Shown: positions 36,569 to 43,234 of the stretch, piece by piece | How the letters are laid out: every line of letters starts with the position of its first letter | Position numbering within the stretch: the first letter of the stretch is position 1 | Source: Candidatus Aminicenantes bacterium UBA6228 | GTDB taxonomy: Bacteria; Acidobacteriota; Aminicenantia; Aminicenantales; Saccharicenantaceae | Length of the DNA: 64,000 nt | Direction of reading: 5' to 3' | NCBI GenBank assembly: GCA_002441005.1 | Contig: DJWO01000004.1 | Span: 1 to 64,000, forward strand | Made by a program: the position numbers and the translations under genes | Notes under the pieces: generated by a model | What the model saw: only the letters and a program-made list of their open reading frames with translations | Database searches by the model: none | What the model was told of the DNA's origin: nothing

Positions 36569-36988
36569 ATGGAAAAAACCATTCGGTTTAGCATTTCTCT
36601 TGAGATGGAGCTATCCAAAAAATTCGACGGGTGGTTGAAAAAGAACGGTTACGAGAACCGTTCTGAAGCCATCAGAGACCTGATCAGGGATAAACTGGTT
36701 GAGGAAGAATGGAAGGATGACGCCAAGGAGGTGGTGGCTGTTCTCGGTCTGGTTTACAGCCACGATAGCCCGGAGTTGCCACGGGTGCTAACCGACATTC
36801 AGCACCAGCATCACAGTCTGGTAATTAGTTCAACCCATATTCATCTCGACAAACATAACTGCCTGGAGGTCATTATCATGAAGGGCCAGGCCGGGGTGAT
36901 CAAAAAGGTGGCCAGCGAGCTGCTGAGTCTGCGGCGGGTAAAGCATGGGCGCCTGATGATGACCACCACCGGCTCAGACATCCCCTAA
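36569..36988 (+). CDS. nikR: Nickel-responsive transcriptional regulator NikR
   Basis: This 139-residue protein has an N-terminal ribbon-helix-helix DNA-binding domain (RFSISLEMELSKKFDGWLKK; NRSEAIRDLIR) and a C-terminal ACT-like metal-binding domain. Aligned to E. coli NikR (His76, His87, His89, Cys95), the square-planar nickel ligands are all present as His79, His90, His92 and Cys98. It should repress the locus when nickel is plentiful, through the palindrome at 30717-30741. It follows EcfA in the same direction and may also have its own promoter. A family D repeat begins 3 bases after the stop. Confidence 0.95.
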   Translation: MEKTIRFSISLEMELSKKFDGWLKKNGYENRSEAIRDLIRDKLVEEEWKDDAKEVVAVLGLVYSHDSPELPRVLTDIQHQHHSLVISSTHIHLDKHNCLEVIIMKGQAGVIKKVASELLSLRRVKHGRLMMTTTGSDIP

Positions 36989-36990
36989 GG

Positions 36991-37080
36991 AAAATGGGGA
37001 CACCCTAGATTTTCCCTATTTTTTACGATGGAAAAGTGTAGAATGGGGTCGGGCCAGCCGATTTCCTTTATTATCAATAA
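36991..37080. repeat. Family D and family C copies after nikR
   Basis: A family D copy (GGGGACACCCTAGATTTTCC, then CTATTTTTT) lies at 36991-37023, just after the nikR stop. Family C follows at 37041-37080. Both may serve as transcript ends, since each carries a short GC-rich stem followed by T-runs. Confidence 0.72.
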
Positions 37081-37352
37081 GAAAGAGAGGCGACCCCGGA
37101 AAATTTAAGCTGTCTCTCCACCACTCCTGCCCGATAATATTTTCGCCTTTTTCGCCTTCGTTGGCTCCCCCAAGCTCCCCGGGGATGGCAAAAGCCGGTT
37201 TCGATCGAGTGTCGTCGCCTGTATTCAACAATTTATCAATAATATAGAATCCCTAGCATTGGAACTTTCATCTCGTCGATAGTCTTGCCCATAAAAAAGA
37301 TTGGCAGAATAAGCAGAGACAGAAGGTGAAGCCTTGCCAAGTGGGGACGGGC

Positions 37353-37464
37353 AAATGGGGACAGGGTATCACGTCACCTTTTTGTCCCCTTTTTGTAAGT
37401 TATTGGCAACCAGACACTTAGAAATTAAGGGCAGCAAAAAAGAGGGACAGAGTATCACGTCCCG
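37353..37464. repeat. Family B inverted pair truncating a gene
   Basis: B arms at 37353-37386 and 37436-37464 enclose text shared with other units (TTTGTAAGTTATTGGCAACC, CACTTAGAAATTAAGGGC). The open frame of the next gene begins just after the right arm (37471), which suggests the element replaced that gene's 5' end. The 272 bases before it (37081-37352) hold no gene I can recognise. Confidence 0.75.
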
Positions 37465-37470
37465 CTCTAA

Positions 37471-37902
37471 TTTTTCGATCTGCGAGACTTCGATTTCACC
37501 GCTGCTGGCATCTGTTTGAGCAAGGCAGTTGAAATATGGCTGGAAGAAAAGGTGGCGAGGCCTTTGGTTGGAATAGAATGGTTGGCAGAGCTGTTTAAAG
37601 ATAGAAGAGGTCACCAAATTTATCCAGAGGAGGCTACTCTTGGTGATATAACAAAGTTCTTAAAAGAAGTTGTCGATAAAATTTACCAAGATCCAAAAGT
37701 GTGGTACGCACTAAATCGACGTTTCTCTGAGATTACTCCTGACAAAATTGCGGGGTTTAAGAATGATTTAAGAGAAATAAAAGATAAATTCAGAAATGGC
37801 TGGGCCCCTAAAAAAATAATGAAAAGGAATACTTATGAAAAATTTCGAGAATTATCTCCAAACTTTTTCAAAACGTGGATACCAAGGTGGAAGCATAGTT
37901 AA
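37471..37902 (+). pseudogene. Unknown gene, apparently truncated at its 5' end by a repeat
   Basis: I do not recognise the family. The frame is open from 37471 (FFDLRDFDFTAAGICLSKAVE...) to the stop at 37900-37902, about 143 residues. The first usable start is TTG at 37516, which gives 128 residues and has no good ribosome site. The protein is helical and charged (IWLEEKVARPLVGIEWLAELF; FKNDLREIKDKF), with no signal peptide. The coding look continues upstream of the TTG right up to the family B arm, so the original N-terminus was probably lost when the element inserted. It lies next to two restriction-type endonuclease genes on the opposite strand and could be a remnant of the same island. 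Confidence 0.5.
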
Positions 37903-37941
37903 TAGCCAGTCGGTAAAATTCAAAATATGAAACGCCTATAT

Positions 37942-38850
37942 TCATTCTTCGGAAAAATAATCGTTATCTATCTTCTTTAGGGTATAAATCATATAATTGG
38001 AAACACCGATATCATGGTCAATCATGAGCTGGGCCAGGGTTTCACCGTCGATGAGAACAATCTTGCTCTCAATTTTATCTGCATATTCAATAGCATCCTT
38101 AGAAAAACTCGACGTGGTTATAAAAATACCTTTCTTGGCCTTTTTCCCCATGAGGGCACCGGCAAATTTCTGAATTTCTGGCCGGCTGACTGGATTTTCC
38201 CAGCGTTTCGCCTGAATATAGACAACGTCCAGGCCGAGTTTATCTCCTTTGATTATGCCGTCTATCCCTTCATCACCGCTTCGCCCGATGGCCATACCAG
38301 CGTCTTTTCGCGACCCGCCATACCCCATGGCCAGCAAGAGGTCAACAACCAGCCGCTCAAAAAATGATGGAGAACAGCTTTTGACCTTTTTTATAAGCTC
38401 TGAGGCCAGATCTTCTCTGAGCTCTTTATAGGCGGATTCTATCACCTCTTCCGGTGTTAAATTCTCTTTGGTTGGTTCCTTTCCCTGTTGCTCTCTGTCC
38501 ATTTTAGGCGCAGATATCCATTCCTTAAATTCTTTAAATTGTCTCAAATAATTTATTGTTATCTCTGGAGGTGATTGTTCCAGCACTTGACGTCCTCTAT
38601 CAGTTATCTTTATATAGCCCTTAAGGGGAGTATCTATTAGCCCGGCCTTCTTTAAATAGGTCCTTGCCCAGCCCACCCGGTTATCAAAAATAAATTGCTG
38701 GCCACTTGGCAGAAGAGCTTTCCGCTCCTCATCCGTCAAGTTAAATTCCTGGGCCAGTTTTTCAATTATTTCTCTCATCTGATGCTCTTGGCCATCCTTT
38801 AAAGATTTTAGTAGTGGCAACATAACAGTCTGAAAATCAGGTATTGGCAT
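37942..38850 (-). CDS. mrr: Mrr-type restriction endonuclease (Type IV)
   Basis: This 302-residue protein has an Mrr N-terminal winged-helix domain (about 5-95; RVGWARTYLKKAGLIDTPLKGYIKITDRG) and a C-terminal PD-(D/E)xK-type nuclease domain (about 160-290). Catalytic residues visible are Glu165 (FFERLV), Asp197 (DEGIDG) and the QxK motif Gln213-Ala-Lys215 (YIQAKRW). Mrr proteins cut DNA with foreign methylation and need no partner methyltransferase. None is found nearby, consistent with Type IV. An HNH endonuclease gene lies 91 bases upstream on the same strand, so the two form a small defence island. Confidence 0.92.
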   Translation of the reverse strand: MPIPDFQTVMLPLLKSLKDGQEHQMREIIEKLAQEFNLTDEERKALLPSGQQFIFDNRVGWARTYLKKAGLIDTPLKGYIKITDRGRQVLEQSPPEITINYLRQFKEFKEWISAPKMDREQQGKEPTKENLTPEEVIESAYKELREDLASELIKKVKSCSPSFFERLVVDLLLAMGYGGSRKDAGMAIGRSGDEGIDGIIKGDKLGLDVVYIQAKRWENPVSRPEIQKFAGALMGKKAKKGIFITTSSFSKDAIEYADKIESKIVLIDGETLAQLMIDHDIGVSNYMIYTLKKIDNDYFSEE

Positions 38851-38941
38851 TGTTGTCTCCTTGTCAACTCATCCGTTTAACTCATCAAAGCCTAAACTCT
38901 ATCTATATTGTGTCGATTGATATTGTTCATGACGTCAGAAA

Positions 38942-39934
38942 TCAACTCCTAAACACATTCTCATTATGCCAGAGGAGGTAATCGCGGCTCGGGTGGTCGG
39001 CCGGAACCGGCGGAAGGTGGTCAAGAAGGTGACCGTGGAACGGGTAGTAAGATCGCCCATTCTTGTATTCCTCTTTCAGCCGGGGGCTAACCTCAATACG
39101 AAAATCGGTCGTTACGGTTATATAGCCCCGATCAAAAAGCCGGTGCAAATCGCTTCGAAGTAAAAGCCCGTTACTCACCGCATGCGGACCTGAATCACCA
39201 TATGGCTTGATGTGTGCTGCCTCCAGCGCGGGTAGTGAATGCTCGCCGGTCACGGCGCATGACCGCCGATAAGCTTCGGTTACTGCCACCCTGAATGTAC
39301 CCTGACCAAGTCTTGGTTTGATGGTGGTTTCACGGCCATAACGCTCTCGTTCTTCAATTACCCTCCGGCCTTCACTCAAAAGATCAGAAACATTTTCTCT
39401 TTGCCAGACATCCATGACCTTTTGCCAGAGATATTTCCCGTCTTGAGAATCAAGAGAATAGGTTTTACCGCGGACGATTGAGCTTTGCCACGCCGGGACT
39501 GGAAACCAGTCGGCTTGATCCAGAAAAAATGGCTGGGTCAAGACTATGCACCCAATTTTAAAGTCCTCCGTGCGGGCAGTTGGATTCAGCGAACGGTACT
39601 GAAGAATGGCCTGACGCAACTCAGCAAAAGAGCGGCAACCATTTTCCTCGCCGAAAGTCTCCCAGGCCAGGCTGATGGGTAATTCGAGGTAGCGGTAAAA
39701 AACACCACCGCCGGCAATCAGATCCTCACCACCGGCTGGCTGGCGATGAAGCTTAAACAGAAATAAATCGCCCTGGCTGATGGCCCGAAATTGAGCGGCC
39801 GGAGAAGGCTGCCAGAAATTGACTTCGTCGAGGCCCGGAAAGGTTTGGGAAGAGATGGAAGGAGGGGGCTGGAGCGAAAGTTCTCTTAAAAATCTGAACC
39901 ACCTATAATCAGTGACTCCGACGTAGATTTTCAT
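38942..39934 (-). CDS. HNH endonuclease with N-terminal PUA-like domain
   Basis: This 330-residue protein ends in an HNH nuclease domain of the restriction type: RRSCAVTGEHSLPALEAAHIKPY (His241), GPHAVSNGLLLRSDLHRLFDRG (His251, Asn255, His264). The first ~130 residues (MKIYVGVTDYRWFRFL; GDLFLFKLH; IAGGGVFYRYLELPISLAWETFG) look like a PUA/EVE-like fold, a class that can read modified bases in DNA. This suggests cleavage of modified DNA, in keeping with the Mrr gene downstream. The N-terminal assignment is by pattern only and less certain than the HNH part. Confidence 0.82.
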   Translation of the reverse strand: MKIYVGVTDYRWFRFLRELSLQPPPSISSQTFPGLDEVNFWQPSPAAQFRAISQGDLFLFKLHRQPAGGEDLIAGGGVFYRYLELPISLAWETFGEENGCRSFAELRQAILQYRSLNPTARTEDFKIGCIVLTQPFFLDQADWFPVPAWQSSIVRGKTYSLDSQDGKYLWQKVMDVWQRENVSDLLSEGRRVIEERERYGRETTIKPRLGQGTFRVAVTEAYRRSCAVTGEHSLPALEAAHIKPYGDSGPHAVSNGLLLRSDLHRLFDRGYITVTTDFRIEVSPRLKEEYKNGRSYYPFHGHLLDHLPPVPADHPSRDYLLWHNENVFRS

Positions 39935-40138
39935 CGCATTTAATAATTATGCAGTGTAAAGTTGGTGCCTTAGAAGCGTGGCTTTGCTCCTCTTATCACA
40001 GACCTTAGTTATTTGCCCTTCCGATGCCTCTTGTCAGCTTATTATCCGCTCAGTTCGGAACTCAGAGCTATCCTGCCCTACCCTACCCTAACAGCTTAAC
40101 TTTTTCTCTTAACACAGACAGGCATGCTATGTCAATAA

Positions 40139-40383
40139 TAAATGGGGACACAAACTATATTTCCTATTTTTGTGGTGACTCAACTCGTGGGAATCATAAC
40201 GTAAATGTCCATTTAGCACCTGGCAAAAACCGCCCCTGATAAGTTCTTGGCAATCATCTATAAACCAATATAAAGCACCTGGCCAAATAATTAGGAAAAT
40301 AATTAGGAAATATAGATTGTGTCCCCAGTTTCTACGTGCCAACTACTTGATAACAAAGAAAATCGGCTGGCCCGACCCCATTA
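40139..40383. repeat. Composite repeat A, inverted A, inverted C (copy 1)
   Basis: Family A at 40139-40172 (with CAAACTATATTTCC), inverted A at 40296-40329 and inverted C at 40342-40383. The interior shares the strings TTGGCAATCATCTATAAA and AAAGCACCTGGCCAAATAA with the composite at 42974-43234, so these are two copies of one element about 245-260 bases long. Confidence 0.82.
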
Positions 40384-40452
40384 TTCCATTTTTAACCTAA
40401 AACTAACAAACCCTTTTCTCAATCTTAAAACAGCTCGTCTAACCTGAGGTTG

Positions 40453-41655
40453 ATGAAACTGATAAGTTTGATAATCTTAATAATCTTAAGTCTGTCTGGT
40501 TTGTATCTGGTGGCAATGACCGCTCTGGTTATCTGGCATCGCCCCACCACCCGCCAGAAGAAATCGCCTGCTTCTCCTTCTCCATCCCAGGATTATCCTC
40601 TCGTCAGCCTGCTCAAGCCGGTCAAGGGAATTGATGACGGCCTGGAGGCCAACCTTGAGTCCTTTTATCAGCTCGATTACCCTCTCTATGAGATTCTGTT
40701 TGCTGTCGATGATTGGCAGGATGAGAGCCTCGCCCTAATCAAAAAGCTGGCCGCCAGATATCCCGCCATTCATACTAAAATTCTGGCTACCGGGGATCCT
40801 CTCACTGAAAATCCCAAAATTCATAAGCTTTCCTGGCTGGAGAGTGAAAGCCGCGGACGCCTCTTGTGGGTCACTGATGCCAGCGTTAGAGTTGAACCTC
40901 AGACACTCCGCCGTCTGGTTGAAAAATACTCAAGCAGCAAAGCTAAACTCATATTTTCGCCTGTGCTGGGCACCAACAGCCGCTCCCTGGCCAGCTTAAT
41001 GGAAAATACTTATTTGAATTTCTTCACTTCGGGTAACATCATTGCCCTCTGGAAACTCTTCAGGCAACCGGTGGTAATGGGAAAATCTATTCTGCTCGAC
41101 CGGGCTGCTCTTAGAAGTTTCGGTGGTTTCAAATATTTTAAAGATTATCTGGCCGAAGATTATCTGATCGGCAAATCTTTCCAGGATAGCGGGTTTAAAG
41201 TTGACACCAATTATATCTGGATTAAAAACATCAGTGAGAAAACCAGCCTGAAAACCTTTTTTAAAAGAATGGCCAGATGGGCCAGGATGAGATCAAAGCT
41301 TAATCGCCCCGCTTATTTAGCTGAGCTTCTTCTAAATCCGGTAGTTATAGCTCTGGCCTCTATGGCTGCTTTTGGCGCTCCTTTCCTGAAATTGGCTCTG
41401 GCTGTGGCCGCAGGTAAAATCATACTCGAATACTTGAATTTTTTAGCCGTTGATAGCCCGGACAGAAAGCGACTGGTCAATCACCTGTCTTTCCCGGCTA
41501 TGGTTATCGCCAAAGATTTGCTGCTCTCCGCTGTTTTTCTCCTGCCCTTCTTCAGTAACACGGTTGACTGGCGCGGACATCATTTTAAGATAGGAAAAAA
41601 TTCTTTAATTACCCCTCAAAACGATATAGAAAAGTTAATTTATGAAGAAGCCTGA
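40453..41655 (+). CDS. Membrane glycosyltransferase, ceramide glucosyltransferase/HpnI-like (GT2/GT21)
   Basis: This 400-residue protein has an N-terminal membrane helix, a GT-A domain and C-terminal helices. The GT21 motif set is present: SLLKPVKGIDDGLEANL, FAVDDWQDES, LLWVTDASV, LAEDYLIGKSF, and the (Q/R)xxRW-type RMARWARMR. These enzymes move a sugar from a nucleotide sugar to ceramide, hopanoid or a related lipid at the cytosolic face of the inner membrane. A TTG lies just before the chosen ATG and could also start the frame; GAGG is close upstream. The next gene overlaps by 14 bases, which suggests translational coupling. The lipid acceptor is not known. Confidence 0.85.
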   Translation: MKLISLIILIILSLSGLYLVAMTALVIWHRPTTRQKKSPASPSPSQDYPLVSLLKPVKGIDDGLEANLESFYQLDYPLYEILFAVDDWQDESLALIKKLAARYPAIHTKILATGDPLTENPKIHKLSWLESESRGRLLWVTDASVRVEPQTLRRLVEKYSSSKAKLIFSPVLGTNSRSLASLMENTYLNFFTSGNIIALWKLFRQPVVMGKSILLDRAALRSFGGFKYFKDYLAEDYLIGKSFQDSGFKVDTNYIWIKNISEKTSLKTFFKRMARWARMRSKLNRPAYLAELLLNPVVIALASMAAFGAPFLKLALAVAAGKIILEYLNFLAVDSPDRKRLVNHLSFPAMVIAKDLLLSAVFLLPFFSNTVDWRGHHFKIGKNSLITPQNDIEKLIYEEA

Positions 41656-42973
41656 GTTGGCGCATCTCGTCGCCGTTCACATGGGACTGGGACACCTGCG
41701 AGCAGCCTATCCACTGAGAAGTATCTCCCCGGAAGGGATTATAGTCTGGGGCTCACGGGGGCATGTCAGCCGGGGCGAGAAAAAATACTGGCGTCTTTGG
41801 CGAAGGATATACTATCATCTGTCCAGAGTTGGATCCTATCCGGTAATTGGCAAGTTAGCTTTAAAAATACTTATCTCAGTTGAGAGAATTCCCTCTTTTT
41901 ATCCGCAGAGGGACCTGTCACGCCCGACCATCGGTGTCAGGTTATTGAAATTTTTGATAAAGAAAGCTAACCTGGGCCGAAGTTTGCCAGATTATTTCGA
42001 GGGAGACAGCCTACCAGTCGTTAATACTTTCTATGCTACGGCTGTTGCCCTGGACATGAGCCTTAAAGGGCAAGAATCTCCAAGGGAAAATTATGTCATT
42101 ATCTGCGATGCTGATGTTAATAGAATCTGGGTTCCAGAAAAGCCGGCTGAAAGTCAGCTGAAATACTTGGTTCCTTGCACCAGAGCGAAGGCCAGGCTCG
42201 TCAGTTATGGTGTAAAAGAAGAAAAGATATTTGTCACGGGTTTCCCCTTGCCAACTGAGAATATTGGCAGTGAAGGGCGAATGGAAGGGCTGAAAATTGA
42301 CCTGATGACCAGGCTTGGTCAACTTGACTCTTCTGGAAAATTTTTTGCTTACTACGGCCAGACCGTCCATCAGCTGCTCGGGCTGAATAGAATTCCAGGT
42401 TCGGCCAGCAGGCCATTTACCATTATGTTCGCCATAGGAGGAGCCGGGGCTCAAGTCGAAATCGTAGGAAAGATATTAAAGAGCCTTAATAAAGAGATAA
42501 ATTCCGCTCAGATCCGACTAATTTTTGCCTGCGGAGTTCAAAGAAAAGTCCTGGAAAAAATTTTAAAATTTATTAATCAGCAAGGATTATCACCTCAAAT
42601 AGGGAGAAACATATATCTTATCTATCAGGATGATGTTTTTAATTACTTCGACCAGTTCAACCGCTGGTTGCGACAAACCGACATTCTCTGGACAAAGCCC
42701 AGTGAATTATCCTTTTATTGCGGACTGGGGATACCAATTTTAATTGCTCCCCCCATTGGGCCGCAGGAAGAACGAAACAGGCGTTGGCTGATGGACATTC
42801 ACGCCGGCCTGGTTCCGCCGGGTCCGCCTGAATACTGTGCTGAATGGCTCAGCGATCTCAGAAAAAACGGACGGCTGGCGGAGGCGGCCTGGGCGGGATT
42901 CATCAAGGCCAGAAAGCTCGGCACTTATAAAATAACTAAGCTCCTCGAAACCGGGCAATTTACCGAAGAATAA
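41642..42973 (+). CDS. GT-B fold glycosyltransferase-like protein of a glycolipid operon
   Basis: This 443-residue protein has no membrane segment. Its text resembles the MurG/MGDG-synthase class: an N-terminal VHMGLGHLRAAYPL (nucleotide-sugar enzymes have a 'G.GH..a' start), IICDADVNRIWV, KIFVTGFPL, TIMFAIGGAGAQ at the start of the C-terminal Rossmann half, and TKPSELSFYCGLGIPILIAPPIGPQEERN, matching the donor-site 'KpG.lt..E....p.....P...QE..N'. It probably adds a second sugar to the product of the upstream enzyme, with which it overlaps by 14 bases. I cannot name the exact family. A family A repeat begins immediately after the stop. Confidence 0.7.
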   Translation: MKKPELAHLVAVHMGLGHLRAAYPLRSISPEGIIVWGSRGHVSRGEKKYWRLWRRIYYHLSRVGSYPVIGKLALKILISVERIPSFYPQRDLSRPTIGVRLLKFLIKKANLGRSLPDYFEGDSLPVVNTFYATAVALDMSLKGQESPRENYVIICDADVNRIWVPEKPAESQLKYLVPCTRAKARLVSYGVKEEKIFVTGFPLPTENIGSEGRMEGLKIDLMTRLGQLDSSGKFFAYYGQTVHQLLGLNRIPGSASRPFTIMFAIGGAGAQVEIVGKILKSLNKEINSAQIRLIFACGVQRKVLEKILKFINQQGLSPQIGRNIYLIYQDDVFNYFDQFNRWLRQTDILWTKPSELSFYCGLGIPILIAPPIGPQEERNRRWLMDIHAGLVPPGPPEYCAEWLSDLRKNGRLAEAAWAGFIKARKLGTYKITKLLETGQFTEE

Positions 42974-43234
42974 AACAGGGGACACAATCTATATTTCCTA
43001 TTTTTTCTTTCGGTTTGGCCCGCGGCAATCGGCCCGCACTAACCTACTAGTCTAATGAGGACTTATCTAAAATCCAGCCAGACAAATACTTGGCACTCAT
43101 CTATAAAGCACCTGGCCAAATAATTAGGAAATATAGTTTGTGTCCCCTGTTTCTGGTGTCCCCTGTTTCTGTGTCCCCAGTTTCTGAAAGTTAACTAATT
43201 GATAATAAAGAAAATCGGCTGGCCCGACCCCATT
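42974..43234. repeat. Composite repeat A, inverted A, inverted C (copy 2)
   Basis: Family A at 42974-43007, inverted A at 43120-43149, three short tandem pieces of GTGTCCCC.GTTTCT, and inverted C at 43188-43234. The left end touches the stop of the GT-B gene and the right end overlaps the TAA stop of the S9 peptidase gene on the other strand, so the element fills the whole gap between two converging genes. Confidence 0.85.
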
